A stretch of 64,000 nucleotides of DNA from Halobacteriales archaeon YIM A00013 (GTDB lineage: Archaea; Halobacteriota; Halobacteria; Halobacteriales; Haloarculaceae), in assembly GCA_025041195.1 (NCBI GenBank), contig JAKCFM010000001.1, positions 868,001 to 932,000 on the forward strand. Reading direction: 5' to 3'. The position numbers and the translations under genes are program-made. Position 1 is the stretch's first letter. Every line of letters starts with the position of its first letter. Below are positions 23,681 to 33,990 of this stretch, in pieces. The notes under the pieces were generated by a model, which was not told the origin of the DNA, did not search any database, and worked only from the letters and a program-made list of their open reading frames with translations.

Positions 23681-24457
23681 ATGCGTGAATTCGTTTTCAC
23701 TATTGAATACGATGAGGGGATCGATCCGGGAATGGATCTGTTCATTTCTCATCCCAATCTGCATGCACGGACGATGGCCATTCAGGCCACGACCAATTCG
23801 ATGTGGCGACTCGATCGAATTACCGGTTCATCGTCGGCCCTCGACGCGTACGATGCGTACCATTCCAGCATGGATGGAGATGACGGCTCCGATGGCGTGT
23901 GCGGCAATGTTGTCCGTGAGCACACGTCCGAAATCCTCGCGAAATCGCAGACCAGTCGACTCGTCTACACCTATCGGAAGGTGGCAGATCCAGGCCGTTC
24001 GATTCCGTATCTGGCTGCAAAATACTTCGGTGACGGTCTGTTAATGCACGCCGAACGGAGAGGCAAGCAGTATCGCTGGCGCTTTCTTCTCGACGATGAA
24101 ACGGCCGTGGGACCGATGTACGACACCGTGAGCGAAGCGCTACCGGACGACCTTTCGCTTCGTGTTCAGCGATTGAGTGAACCCGAATGCTGGATCGATA
24201 AGGGAATCGAAACCCCCCAGGAGGGCCTCGCACCCAAACAGCAAGCCGCACTCGAAGCCGCGGTCGAACACGGATACTACCAGACGCCACGAGAGCACAC
24301 CGCTCAAGAGCTTTCGGAAACGCTCGACATACCGAACTCTACGCTCCAGTACCGCCTCTCCCGGGCAGAAGCGTGGCTGGCCAACCGATTCGTCTCCAAC
24401 GCCATGGGGGCCGAACCCGAAACGCAACCAGTGGATGGTGACGTTGGATTCTATTGA
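23681..24457 (+). CDS. Bat-type (HTH_10) transcription regulator
   Basis: A 258-residue regulator. The C-terminal HTH_10 domain is about residues 185-240 (LAPKQQAALEAAVEHGYYQTPREHTAQELSETLDIPNSTLQYRLSRAE). The N-terminal part is a long domain with no recognised ligand motif. It is convergent with the copper ATPase gene, 66 bases away, so a link to metal stress is possible but not shown. Confidence 0.85.
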   Translation: MREFVFTIEYDEGIDPGMDLFISHPNLHARTMAIQATTNSMWRLDRITGSSSALDAYDAYHSSMDGDDGSDGVCGNVVREHTSEILAKSQTSRLVYTYRKVADPGRSIPYLAAKYFGDGLLMHAERRGKQYRWRFLLDDETAVGPMYDTVSEALPDDLSLRVQRLSEPECWIDKGIETPQEGLAPKQQAALEAAVEHGYYQTPREHTAQELSETLDIPNSTLQYRLSRAEAWLANRFVSNAMGAEPETQPVDGDVGFY

Positions 24458-24523
24458 AATGTAGGTTTCAAAGACATACCACAGGAAGACCGTCGTGAGT
24501 GACGGGGGTTGTCGAGTAGCCGA

Positions 24524-27121
24524 TCAGCGCAGCCATCCGAACAGCTGGTAGTCGTGATCGGGCGTGTACCGACGGAAGAGCAGGCTGTTCGACAGCACCG
24601 ACACGCTCGAAAACGCCATCGCGCCGGCGGCAAGGACTGGCTGGAGCAGCCCGAGCGAAGCAAGCGGAATCATTGCCGTGTTGTATCCAAGTGCCCACAC
24701 GAGATTCTGTGTGATCTTTTCGAGCGTTGCCTCCGAGATGCGAATTGCTTTCACGACATCCAGCGGATCATCTCGCATCAGGGTGACATCAGCAGCCTCG
24801 ATAGCGACATCTGTGCCCGAGCCGATCGCCGTGCCGACGTGGGCGACCGCAAGTGCGGGCGCGTCATTGACGCCATCCCCGACCATCATCGCCGTTCGGC
24901 CGTCGTCCTGAATGGAGTCGACGGTGGCCGATTTGTCGTCGGGAAGGACCGACGCGCGCACGTTCTCGGGATTGATTCCGACTTGTTCGGCCACGGCACG
25001 AGCCGTCCGTTCGTTGTCACCGGTGATCATCATTACGTTGATGCCGCGCTCCTGCAGCTGACTCACGGCTTCTTTGGCCTGTGCTTTGACCGTGTCAGCA
25101 TCAGCAACCACGCCAACGAGCGTCCCGTCCTCAGCGACGAGCATCGCCGTTTTTCCCTCGCGTTCGAGGCGCTCCATCGTCTCACTGGCTGGTGACGGAT
25201 CAATGCCGTTGTCGCGGAGGAGCTTCCGGTTGCCAACAAGCACCTCCGTCTCACCGACGGTCGCTTCGATCCCGTGGCCAGGGACGTTCTCGAACGCGTC
25301 GGGAGTGGCCACATCAACGCCACGAGCCTGCGTTCCAGCAACGATTGCGCGTGCAAGCGGGTGTTCACTCGCACTCTCGGCGGCCGCCGCGAGTCCGAGT
25401 ACGTGCTCCTCGGTGGGCTGTACATTCGCCGTGAGCGTACCGCCATCGGTGGCGTGATTCTCGCCGACGGGCTGGCCATCATCACCAAAGACGACAACGT
25501 CGGTCAGCTCCATCGCACCCTTTGTGAGCGTCCCGGTTTTATCGAAGACGACGGTGTCGACATCCTTCGCCCGTTCGAGAACGTCGCCACCTTTGAACAG
25601 GACGCCGTTCTGTGCGCCAAGCGTCGTTCCAACCATCGTTGCGGCGGGCGTCGCAAGCCCCAGGGCACAGGGACAGGCGATCAACACCGCGGATGCGAAC
25701 ACGATGATCGCAAACTCGAAGACCGAGACGCCTCCAGCAGCGATTGGCCCACCGGCGACGAGCCCCCAGAGTGGGAGCGTTCCGACGAAGTCCGCGAGCG
25801 CGCCGGGGAACAGATACCAGATGAGTCCCCAGAACACGGCGTTTGCAATCACCGCTGGAACGAAATATGCGGAGATGCGATCGGCGAGATTCTGAATAGC
25901 AGGCTGGCGAGCCTGCGCTTCTTTCACTGTGTGAACGATCTGCTGGAGCGCTGTGTCCGTTCCAACCTTTGTTGCCTCGACGACGAGCACGCCGTTCTCG
26001 TTGATGGTCGACCCGACCACTTCATCGTCAACCGATTTTTCGACGGGGACCGACTCGCCTGTCACCATCGACTCATCAACCGCTGACTGCCCATCAATAA
26101 CGACGCCGTCCGTCGGAATCTGCTCACCGGGTCGAACCTTCATTCGATCACCGACCTGGACATCTTCAAGCGGCATCTCTGATTCGCTTCCGTCATCAGC
26201 AATGATCGTGGCGGTGTCTGCTTCCATTTCGAGGAGCTTTCGGAGTGCGTCACCCGCCTGGCCCTTTGAGCGCGCCTCAAGATAGTTGCCAAGCGTGATG
26301 AACACGAGAATGAACGCCGCCGTATCGAAGTAGAGCCCCCCAGCGATCAGTCCGAGCAAGACAGCCACTGAGTAGACGTACGCAGTCGTCGATCCCAGCG
26401 CAATCAGTACGTCCATGTTGGCACGGCCGTTTTTGAGCAGCGCGGTGGCGGCGTTCGAATAGAAGGGCTTGCCGAGCACCAGCTGAACGGGCGTGGCGAG
26501 CACGAACGCGATCCATCCTGATGGGACGCCAACGAGCGTTTCGCCGATGAGTCCGAGCGCAAACAGATGATCGGTCATGAACACCATCAGTGGCAACGAT
26601 AACACTGCACCGAACAGCGTCAACCGAAATTGCCGTCTGATCGCGTTGGTGCGAGCGTCCGTCCGGGAATCACTGCCTGTGTCGTCGCTGTCTGACGCAC
26701 GTTCTCGAACTGGCGTGTATCCAGCGTTTTCGATCGCTTCATAGCAGTCCGTGACGGTCATCGCCGCCGGATTGTACGTAATCTGTGCCTCCTCGGTTGC
26801 GGCGTTGACTGCAGCGTCAACGACGCCAGGGGTGTCCTCAAGTGCGTCCTGGATCGTCTCCGCACAGTTCGCACACGACATATCGGTGATTGCAATCGTC
26901 TCCGAGTCGGTCACTGGCGTGTAGCCAGCTTGTGCGACCGCATCGAATATCTTGCCGAGTGAAACGACCGAGGGATCGTACACAACTGAGCCCTCGTCGG
27001 TGGCGAAGTTGATATTCGACTCCGAAACGCCGTCCAGTGAGTCGACAGCGTCGGTGATGGTTTGCGAACAATTCGCACAACTCATCCCCTGGATGTCGAG
27101 GTGGCTTGTTTGCTGCCCCAT
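24524..27121 (-). CDS. copA: Cu(I)-exporting P1B-type ATPase
   Basis: An 865-residue heavy-metal ATPase. Two N-terminal HMA domains carry GMSCANCS (about residue 13) and DMSCANCA (about 79). Then come the transport core with TGES, the intramembrane CPC ([13 protein letters not shown]), the phosphorylation motif [19 protein letters not shown] and [10 protein letters not shown]. The last helices contain YN and [11 protein letters not shown], the extra ligands typical of the Cu(I) subgroup P1B-1. It pumps copper out at the cost of ATP. The Lrp-TRASH regulator gene 200 bases upstream in the same direction is the probable controller. Confidence 0.95.
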   Translation of the reverse strand: MGQQTSHLDIQGMSCANCSQTITDAVDSLDGVSESNINFATDEGSVVYDPSVVSLGKIFDAVAQAGYTPVTDSETIAITDMSCANCAETIQDALEDTPGVVDAAVNAATEEAQITYNPAAMTVTDCYEAIENAGYTPVRERASDSDDTGSDSRTDARTNAIRRQFRLTLFGAVLSLPLMVFMTDHLFALGLIGETLVGVPSGWIAFVLATPVQLVLGKPFYSNAATALLKNGRANMDVLIALGSTTAYVYSVAVLLGLIAGGLYFDTAAFILVFITLGNYLEARSKGQAGDALRKLLEMEADTATIIADDGSESEMPLEDVQVGDRMKVRPGEQIPTDGVVIDGQSAVDESMVTGESVPVEKSVDDEVVGSTINENGVLVVEATKVGTDTALQQIVHTVKEAQARQPAIQNLADRISAYFVPAVIANAVFWGLIWYLFPGALADFVGTLPLWGLVAGGPIAAGGVSVFEFAIIVFASAVLIACPCALGLATPAATMVGTTLGAQNGVLFKGGDVLERAKDVDTVVFDKTGTLTKGAMELTDVVVFGDDGQPVGENHATDGGTLTANVQPTEEHVLGLAAAAESASEHPLARAIVAGTQARGVDVATPDAFENVPGHGIEATVGETEVLVGNRKLLRDNGIDPSPASETMERLEREGKTAMLVAEDGTLVGVVADADTVKAQAKEAVSQLQERGINVMMITGDNERTARAVAEQVGINPENVRASVLPDDKSATVDSIQDDGRTAMMVGDGVNDAPALAVAHVGTAIGSGTDVAIEAADVTLMRDDPLDVVKAIRISEATLEKITQNLVWALGYNTAMIPLASLGLLQPVLAAGAMAFSSVSVLSNSLLFRRYTPDHDYQLFGWLR

Positions 27122-27324
27122 TACCTGTAGATACGGGTCCCGTATTCAGTGTCCTTTCCCTTTCGGTTATGAGGAGATCAACCGATTCTACTTTTGATTA
27201 CTAGGCTATCTTCGGTGAATATCTTATAGGACTGATGTGAATGGGCCAGATAATTTCGTTCTCGTAGAACAAATATGCATTTATCTGCTGGTTGGGCTCG
27301 ACTGCGGCGGTGAATCGGGACGAT

Positions 27325-27930
27325 TCATGCATTTGCGCTGAACTGATCGTACTGTGCTTTGAACCGTTCCAGACAGGACGAGCAACAGAGATAGTAGAGG
27401 TGGCCATCGATTTCGAGCGTCTCACCCTCTTCGCTCACATCGTTTCCACACTGCGCACAGGTGACGGCGAGGTCGGTGCCCGTGACCTGTGGCGTCCAGT
27501 CGGCGCTGGTGAGAACGACGACCTCGTAATCGGTGATGGCGTTTTGGTCTGCGGAATCGAACGTCTCCGCTAGGAACGTCCGGACCTCTGCTTTCGGGAG
27601 CCGAGACTGAAAGATGACGCGTGGATCAGCGGCGGTGAACACGTGCTCGACCCCATCTGTCCGCACGAGGATATCGCGAATCGCTTCGACTCGCTCGGGG
27701 CGAACGGAGAGTTCTACGAGCACGGGAATCCCCCCGCGGAGCTTCGAACGGTCGAGATCACACGTGAACCGGCGGATGATTCCCATCTCCTGGAGTCGAC
27801 TGACGCGGTCGGATACCGATGGCGAACTGAGATCGACCGCATCAGCAATTTCTCGGTAGGGCCGTCGTGCGTCCTCGCTCAACAGTCGAAGAATTTCAAA
27901 GTCCGTTTCGTCGAGTGTGCGCATGTCCAT
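27325..27930 (-). CDS. Lrp/AsnC regulator with C-terminal TRASH domain
   Basis: A 201-residue fusion: an Lrp-type HTH (DETDFEILRLLSEDARRPYREIADAVDLSSPSVSDRVSRL, residues 6-45), an Lrp ligand-binding middle, and a C-terminal metal-binding TRASH domain, CAQCG...YYLCCSSCLERF, residues about 160-195. In Halobacterium a regulator of this same architecture (VNG1179C) controls the copper pump, so this protein probably senses copper through the Cys set and switches on the ATPase gene downstream. Confidence 0.9.
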   Translation of the reverse strand: MDMRTLDETDFEILRLLSEDARRPYREIADAVDLSSPSVSDRVSRLQEMGIIRRFTCDLDRSKLRGGIPVLVELSVRPERVEAIRDILVRTDGVEHVFTAADPRVIFQSRLPKAEVRTFLAETFDSADQNAITDYEVVVLTSADWTPQVTGTDLAVTCAQCGNDVSEEGETLEIDGHLYYLCCSSCLERFKAQYDQFSANA

Positions 27931-28276
27931 TGTATGCAGTGACTGCAGATACCGTCTTCCCTTGAATCAAAAAGCGATCAGTGCTGGATAGCTAATTCTG
28001 TTAAGCAGGTTTGCGGACGCTATCAGAGATCCTGAAACCAGCAGGCGTCATCGCTTCAGTTTGATGCTTCTTTCACCAGCGAGAATGATCGGTCTTCCAT
28101 TATTTTTCCGTGCTGGTCGCACATGGTTCGCGTTGGATCACACCACGTGAGCACTGCGCGTCTCGGTCGGGTCGTCCAACACGGCTGGCAACAACGGAGA
28201 TTCAATGAGGCTCAGAGAATGGATCGAGGCAGAACTATATTATTGGGGCCGATTCAGGTCGAAATGTACCGGAACA
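27931..28276. other. Intergenic region, nothing assigned
   Basis: About 345 bases between the Lrp-TRASH gene and the end of the acyl-CoA dehydrogenase gene. No ORF with coding character, no strong repeat. The part next to 27930 should hold the regulator's promoter, but no clear TATA box stands out. Confidence 0.35.
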
Positions 28277-30043
28277 TCACCCTGAATTGCTAGTCTCAGT
28301 CAACTGCTCGGGTGCGTATTTTCCATGTCTGACGATCGCTGAAAACTCCTCGGCTGATGGCGGACCAGCGAGATCATGGTCATCTCTCTCGAACGCTGCG
28401 TTCACAAACCGACGGGCAACGAGGGCGTTGCGACCATCGGTACAGTCATCGATCTGCCATTGGGCCCGTTCAAGGAGCAACGCAGCCGTGGTTACGTCGA
28501 AACAACAGTCGGTTATCGTTTTGGCGTACCACTGTGTTTCCTCCGGATCGTTCGTCGCAGCCGTCTGCAGCTTTGATTCGAGTGCATCGCGTTCGTCCGC
28601 AACGATTCGTACAACAGGATGGAGCGACGGGTGTTCCACCGATTCGAGACAGTCGTCAATGCGCTCCAAAAGCGGTTCATGGGCCGCGTGTCGACCCATT
28701 GACCGGAGAACGTCGAGCGCCATGATGTTCGAAGGGCCTTCCCAGATCGGCAACACCTGTGCGTTTCGCAGCAATCTTGGATGGACGAACTCCTCAACGT
28801 AGCCGTTACCGCCTTTGATCTCCATCGCGTAGGAGGCACAATCAACGGCCATTCTGGCCGTTCGATACTTTGCGACCGGAACCAGCAGGCGCATCAGCTG
28901 GTGCGCACGATCATCGTCCGCACGGACGGTTCGATGAAACGCATCGATGGCCTCGAACGTGAACACGAGTGCAGCTTCGTGATCGGTCACCATCTCCAGG
29001 AGATCTCGTCGCATCAACGGGTGCTCGTCAAGTCGGGCTCCAAATGCACGTCGGTTGGCTGCGTGAACTTTCGATTCGAGAAGCGATCGACCGATGGACG
29101 CACACGACGAGATCGCATTGTACAGCCGTTCTGCGTTGAGCATCTCTGCCATCAATGCGAATCCTTGCTCTGGTTCACCGAGGAGATGGGCTGGGGTTCC
29201 TTCGAAGACGATCTCACCCGTTGGGACGGATTTCGTCCCCAGCTTGTCTTTGAGCCGACGAATCTGGTAGGTCGGGGCTGCTGTGTCGTCTTCTTCGGGA
29301 GCGACGAGAAACAACGAGAGGCCCGCTGTGCCCTCGGGTGCCTCAGGACGTCGTGCCAGCGCAAGCGGAGCGCCCGCAGCAACGTTCGAACAGAACCACT
29401 TCTCACCCCAGAGCTCGAACAACCCATCGGAGCGGCTTCTGGCTGTGAGTTCGTTCACCCCAACGTCGCTGCCACCCTGTCGTTCGGTGAGAAACATTGC
29501 TCCCGTCGCCATCTCATCATACTCACGTGCCGTCACCGCGTCGTAGACGTGACGCAACGTGCCATCGTCGTATCGATCGAGCAACAGCGCAACGCCGCTG
29601 GTCATCGCAGCCGGACAGCCCAATCCCACGCTGGATGCATATTCCATCAGATAAAACTGGCCGAAGTGATACGGAAATGAGACGGATTCGTCGCGGCCGG
29701 GCGGTGCGTTGTAGGCATCCGCGATCAGCCCGGCTTCGTAAACGAGCCGTTCGTTCTCGCGGTGTGCTGGATGATACGAAATTTCGTTGATCCGATCGCC
29801 GTGGCGGTCGAACGACTTGAGTTCTGGAGGGTTGTCCGCGACTACGTCAGCGTTGTCCACGACCGTGTCTCCGATCATCGAACCAAACGCGTGAAGCTTT
29901 GACTCACCCCACTCCAGTTCAGCTGTCGAACAGCGTCGCTGGAGTTCGTACTGGAGAGCACGATCGTGGCTGTAGTAGTTGCAATGTCGTCCACGTTCAA
30001 GTGACGAATAGTCGAATGGGGGTGACATATCTGAACGTGGCAT
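28277..30043 (-). CDS. AidB-like acyl-CoA dehydrogenase
   Basis: A 588-residue acyl-CoA dehydrogenase, longer than the usual 380-400 residues, in the AidB branch: GAMFLTERQGGSDVG (flavin-binding), LKDKLGTKSVPTGEIVFEG, and the C-terminal MEIKGGNGYVEEFVHPRLLRNAQVLPIWEGPSNIMALDVLR. AidB proteins bind FAD and act on branched acyl-CoA or in alkylation response. The C-terminal 120 residues are a helical extension. It stands alone; the start at 30043 or the Met five codons later is possible. Confidence 0.88.
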   Translation of the reverse strand: MPRSDMSPPFDYSSLERGRHCNYYSHDRALQYELQRRCSTAELEWGESKLHAFGSMIGDTVVDNADVVADNPPELKSFDRHGDRINEISYHPAHRENERLVYEAGLIADAYNAPPGRDESVSFPYHFGQFYLMEYASSVGLGCPAAMTSGVALLLDRYDDGTLRHVYDAVTAREYDEMATGAMFLTERQGGSDVGVNELTARSRSDGLFELWGEKWFCSNVAAGAPLALARRPEAPEGTAGLSLFLVAPEEDDTAAPTYQIRRLKDKLGTKSVPTGEIVFEGTPAHLLGEPEQGFALMAEMLNAERLYNAISSCASIGRSLLESKVHAANRRAFGARLDEHPLMRRDLLEMVTDHEAALVFTFEAIDAFHRTVRADDDRAHQLMRLLVPVAKYRTARMAVDCASYAMEIKGGNGYVEEFVHPRLLRNAQVLPIWEGPSNIMALDVLRSMGRHAAHEPLLERIDDCLESVEHPSLHPVVRIVADERDALESKLQTAATNDPEETQWYAKTITDCCFDVTTAALLLERAQWQIDDCTDGRNALVARRFVNAAFERDDHDLAGPPSAEEFSAIVRHGKYAPEQLTETSNSG

Positions 30044-30181
30044 ACAATCACAATAATTGTTCCTGTGAGAACGCCCACCGTGGTTTCATTGCTCGCTATC
30101 GGTCGTATTCGACCATCGATTACTATTAATTCTTTCAATTGTCTGTGGTGAAGAAGTATGTTGCTCCCTCCGGTCGTGGTT

Positions 30182-30202
30182 CGAGAGAGCTTAGCTCTCT
30201 CG
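30182..30202. repeat. Perfect hairpin before the PhnB-like gene
   Basis: Arms CGAGAGAGCT and AGCTCTCTCG separated by one base. It lies between the divergent dehydrogenase gene and the damaged 5' end of the PhnB-like gene; it could be a terminator or the trace of an inserted palindrome. Confidence 0.45.
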
Positions 30203-30413
30203 TCATCACGAAAGATCTCTGACCTTTCGAACGACTCCTTGAGGAAGGGGTCTTCGTTCCTATCCCACGATAACGCCGAATTTACGGTTCGATACCAATG
30301 CGCAAGAGGCGGTTGAGCGGTACACCACAATCTTTTCCGATGCGACGATCGGCGACACCACCCGATATACCGCAGCATCCGCTGCTGCATCGGGACAGCC
30401 AGAAGGGAGTGTT

Positions 30414-31178
30414 ATGTCCGTGGAGTTCACCCTGGAGGGCCGTACGTTCGTCGCGCTCAATGGAGGCGCAGAGGGTTCGTTCACTCCCGCAATCTCGTTT
30501 GTCGTCCGTTGTCCGACGCCATCCGAGGTTGACGAACTCTGGAGGGAACTGTCCGAGGACGGCGAACAGCTCATGGCGCTCGATTCCTACCCGTTTAGCG
30601 ATCGATATGGGTGGACCAATGACAAATTTGGCGTCTCCTGGCAACTGATTCACGACGATGATACTGAAGAACGGTCGATAGTTCCCTCATTGCTGTTCGT
30701 TGGCGACCGATGTGGACAGGCTGAAGCTGCTATCCAGTTTTATACGACTATTTTTAAGGATAGTCGGAGTGAAACAATCGCACGATATGGCTCCGATGAG
30801 GATCCCAACGAAGAAGGAACGGTGAAGTTCGCGGATTTCACGCTGTGTGGGATGGAGTTTTCGGCGATGGACAGCGCGCTCGAACACCAATTTGACTTCA
30901 ATGAATCCATCTCGTTCGTCGTCGACTGTGCAGACCAGACAGCAGTCGATTGCTACTGGGATGAACTCACTACGAACGGAGGCGAAGCGGGGCAATGGGG
31001 CTGGCTCACGGACAGATACGGTATCTCCTGGCGGATCATCCCTGCAATCCTCCATGACATTCTCCAGGAAGGAAGTGACGAGGACGTAGACCGTGTCACG
31101 AAAGCGATGCTCAAGATGGAGAAAATCGACATTTCAACGCTCGAAGACGCATATTCTGGCGACGTTGATAGCAATTGA
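30414..31178 (+). CDS. PhnB-like VOC protein, two domains, N-terminus probably damaged
   Basis: The frame encodes two VOC-fold domains of the PhnB/3-demethylubiquinone-methyltransferase-like family (FTLEGRTFVALNGG and SLLFVGDRCGQAEAAIQFYTTIF...FADFTLCGMEFSAMDS). The first domain clearly continues upstream of ATG 30414 in the same frame, back to about 30264 (TITPNLRFDTNAQEAVERYTTIF), but no ATG, GTG or TTG precedes it before the TGA at 30240. The family normally begins M-x-x-ITP. Either the start codon was lost by a small deletion near 30263, leaving a truncated product from 30414, or a non-standard start is used. Enzymatic role unknown. Confidence 0.6.
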   Translation: MSVEFTLEGRTFVALNGGAEGSFTPAISFVVRCPTPSEVDELWRELSEDGEQLMALDSYPFSDRYGWTNDKFGVSWQLIHDDDTEERSIVPSLLFVGDRCGQAEAAIQFYTTIFKDSRSETIARYGSDEDPNEEGTVKFADFTLCGMEFSAMDSALEHQFDFNESISFVVDCADQTAVDCYWDELTTNGGEAGQWGWLTDRYGISWRIIPAILHDILQEGSDEDVDRVTKAMLKMEKIDISTLEDAYSGDVDSN

Positions 31179-31243
31179 ATCGACGAGCAACGACCGCCGA
31201 ACAAGTCCGATCGATTTTCTTCCTTGATCCCGAAAGATATCGT

Positions 31244-31987
31244 ATGAGCGACCGACTCGACGAGGTCGATAAACGGATCCTGTATCATCTAATGCGTGAT
31301 GCACGCAACATTTCTGCTGCAAAAATCGCAGACGAGGTAAGCGTCTCGCCGGGAACCATCCGAAATCGAATCTCACAGCTCGAGGAGGCAGGCATAGTTC
31401 GTGGCTATCATGCAGTAATCGATTATCCACGTGCAGACGGTCGTTTGACGAATCTTTACCTCTGCACAAGCCCGGTTCCAGACCGAGACCGCCTGTCGAA
31501 ACAAGCCACAGAAATCCCTGGTGTGGTTGGAATCCGACAGCTCATGAAGGGTCAGCGGAACATACATATCACGGCTGTCGGAGATGACATGAGTGAGCTC
31601 AATCGAATTGCAAACGATATTTCGAAGCTGGGTCTCGAAATTGAGGAAGAAAACCTTCTCCAGGGCGAACAGCGGTTTCCGTATCACAAATTTGGGCCGG
31701 ACGACACGCAAGACGGACACACAATAGCCGATTTCATGGAACTCTCAGGTGGTGCAGAAGTCGTCGAACTCACCGTCGATAGCGGTACTGACATTGCGGG
31801 ACTGACACTCAGTGAGGCAAACGAAATGGGACTGCTTCAATACAAAGATCTGGTCGTATCTGTCGAACGGGATGACGAAATTCTGACGCCCAGAGGAGAT
31901 ACCACCATTCAGCCGGATGATCTTATCACACTCTTCTGTCAGAATGGACTTAACGAACCCACCGTTGACTCGTTCACAGTCCGATAG
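31244..31987 (+). CDS. Lrp-type HTH fused to an RCK_C (TrkA-C) domain
   Basis: From ATG 31244 a 247-residue regulator: an AsnC/Lrp HTH (EVDKRILYHLMRDARNISAAKIADEVSVSPGTIRNRISQL), a middle Lrp-like domain, and a C-terminal RCK_C domain of about 75 residues (VVELTVDSGTDIAGLTLSEANEMGLL...GDTTIQPDDLITLF) almost superimposable on the end of the TrkA protein at 33991. The RCK_C ligand pocket binds small nucleotides or ions in transporters, so this looks like a transcription factor reading the same signal as the potassium channel next door. Upstream TTG 31175 is an unlikely start. Confidence 0.88.
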   Translation: MSDRLDEVDKRILYHLMRDARNISAAKIADEVSVSPGTIRNRISQLEEAGIVRGYHAVIDYPRADGRLTNLYLCTSPVPDRDRLSKQATEIPGVVGIRQLMKGQRNIHITAVGDDMSELNRIANDISKLGLEIEEENLLQGEQRFPYHKFGPDDTQDGHTIADFMELSGGAEVVELTVDSGTDIAGLTLSEANEMGLLQYKDLVVSVERDDEILTPRGDTTIQPDDLITLFCQNGLNEPTVDSFTVR

Positions 31988-32127
31988 TGGTCTGGAGTGG
32001 TGGTTAATATTCTCCGAACGATCCACCAGCTGGATCTACCGCAATATCAGGAATTCTAAATATATACTAGTAATTACTCCGGTTCAATTCATGGGATTTA
32101 AATTGCTATTGAGCAAACCGGAATACC

Positions 32128-33750
32128 ATGAGGGTTCATCGTGGATCGATGGCGTATGATCTGGGCCGAATGCTTGAGGCCCTTTCTGTACTTCTGTTTG
32201 CTTCGCTCCTCATTCCATTCGTCTGGCAAGAATGGTGGGCAATCCCGACTCTGATTTGTTCCGGGATATTGCCATTGGGGCTTGGATATTTTCTCACCCA
32301 TCGGTTCGAGCATTCGGGTGATTCTGGCCGCTTACACGGAATGATGATCGCTGCTTCTGGTTGGTTTCTCGTTGCCCTGTTCGGTTCCTTGCCCTTCTTT
32401 CTACTCGCCTGGACAGCGCAGTTAGACCCTGGTTTTCTCGGCGTTCCGCAGCGATACACGACTCCAGGAACCCAGGCGTTCGGCACGCTCAGTGTGTTCC
32501 GCCATCCGATTAACGGCGTCTTTGAAAGTATGAGCGGATTTACAGGAACTGGATTGACGATGGCCGTTCATGAGAACACATTGCCGCGGACGCTGCAGTG
32601 GTGGCGTTCGTTCATTGAATGGGTGGGTGGGGTAGGAGTAATTGTGCTCACAACCGCGATACTCGCTCGTCCTGGGAGTGGTTCGCTGACCCTGTATGAG
32701 AGTGAAGCGCGATCAGAGAAGATTCATCCCAGTATTGTCACGACTGTTCGGACGATCTGGTGGATCTTTCTGTTGTTCACATTCTTCTCTATTCTTCTGC
32801 TGTGGCTTGCAGGAATGCCGATCTGGGATTCAATCAATCACGCCATGACAGGGCTTGCAACCGGTGGATTCTCAATTACTGATGGCTCTATCGGGACGTA
32901 CAACAGCGGTATCATTGATTTTACGCTCATCCCAATCATGCTCCTGGGGAGCATCGCTTTCCCAGTACATTATTTGATCCTTCAGGGAGATCTCAAAAAC
33001 TTCTATCGAGATCTACAAACTCGATGGGTGTTCATTTTTTTCGGTGCAGGAACGATCGTTCTGACCGCAGTGCTGTTTCGACAGGGCCTCTATCAAACGG
33101 CAACAGTGTCAATTGCAGGCGTTACACTCCATGGTACCCTAGCGACGCTCATCCAGTCATTTCGGTATGGACTGTTCCAGTTCGTATCAGCTGCCTCCTG
33201 TACCGGGTTTCAAACCGCCAATTCGCTCGGATCTGAATGGGCCCCACAGGCGCAATTGACGGTTGCAGCTGGAATGGTGGTCGGAGCTGCAGCCGGATCG
33301 ACCGTTGGTGGAATAAAGCTCATCCGACTGCTCACACTCATGAAAGGGACACTCTTTCGGATACGTGGTGTCTTCTACCCGTCATCTGCCATTCGAACCT
33401 TCCGGCTCGATGGCAGGGCGCTGTCTGGCACGGAGGCCTCTCAGGAGTTTGAGGAAGCTGCGATTATTACGGTTCTGTGGCTTGCGTTTTTGGCCATTGC
33501 TGCATTTGTATTGATAGTGATGCTTCCAATTGGACCGGGGCCGGATGCATACACCGTTGAGAACGTTCTTTTTGAAGTTGCTTCTGCTCAGGGGAATGTG
33601 GGACTCTCGACGGGGATAACCGGACCATGGATGCCGTCTCTCACCAAAGTACTATTCATCTTTAACATGTGGATCGGACGACTCGAAATTATACCTGTAC
33701 TAGTGCTTCTTCGAAGTCTCTTCGTCTATCGAGGGGTGTATCACAGATGA
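32128..33750 (+). CDS. trkH: TrkH-type potassium transporter subunit
   Basis: A 540-residue channel-like transporter. The four selectivity-filter loops are visible: SGFTGTGLT, TGLATGGFSITD, AASCTGFQTANS and GNVGLSTGITG. About ten hydrophobic segments follow the expected pore-helix pattern. It moves K+ inward in partnership with the TrkA protein encoded 240 bases downstream. The stop overlaps the start of a small membrane protein gene. Confidence 0.92.
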   Translation: MRVHRGSMAYDLGRMLEALSVLLFASLLIPFVWQEWWAIPTLICSGILPLGLGYFLTHRFEHSGDSGRLHGMMIAASGWFLVALFGSLPFFLLAWTAQLDPGFLGVPQRYTTPGTQAFGTLSVFRHPINGVFESMSGFTGTGLTMAVHENTLPRTLQWWRSFIEWVGGVGVIVLTTAILARPGSGSLTLYESEARSEKIHPSIVTTVRTIWWIFLLFTFFSILLLWLAGMPIWDSINHAMTGLATGGFSITDGSIGTYNSGIIDFTLIPIMLLGSIAFPVHYLILQGDLKNFYRDLQTRWVFIFFGAGTIVLTAVLFRQGLYQTATVSIAGVTLHGTLATLIQSFRYGLFQFVSAASCTGFQTANSLGSEWAPQAQLTVAAGMVVGAAAGSTVGGIKLIRLLTLMKGTLFRIRGVFYPSSAIRTFRLDGRALSGTEASQEFEEAAIITVLWLAFLAIAAFVLIVMLPIGPGPDAYTVENVLFEVASAQGNVGLSTGITGPWMPSLTKVLFIFNMWIGRLEIIPVLVLLRSLFVYRGVYHR

Positions 33751-33953
33751 GACTTGATACGATTCCGGTACTCGGCCCTCTGTTTGGGGCAGGTGCCGAC
33801 GACCACGGCTTTGATCTGCTGTTACTCTTCGGACCATTGATTATTTGCGCGATTGGAATATTACACAGATCTTATGTATCTTTCGCTCTCGCACTTTTCT
33901 ATACAGCTGGATTCATTGCATATATTGGATACCAATCCATCACAATGCCCTGA
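33747..33953 (+). CDS. Small membrane protein overlapping trkH
   Basis: A 68-residue protein whose ATG overlaps the trkH stop (ATGA). Two hydrophobic segments (LLLLFGPLIICAIGIL and ALALFYTAGFIAYIGY). The overlap and its position between trkH and trkA suggest an accessory subunit of the transporter. No family is recognised. Confidence 0.65.
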   Translation: MRLDTIPVLGPLFGAGADDHGFDLLLLFGPLIICAIGILHRSYVSFALALFYTAGFIAYIGYQSITMP

Positions 33954-33990
33954 AAGAAAGGATTAGCGGCTGGCCGTGCATAATCCGTGT

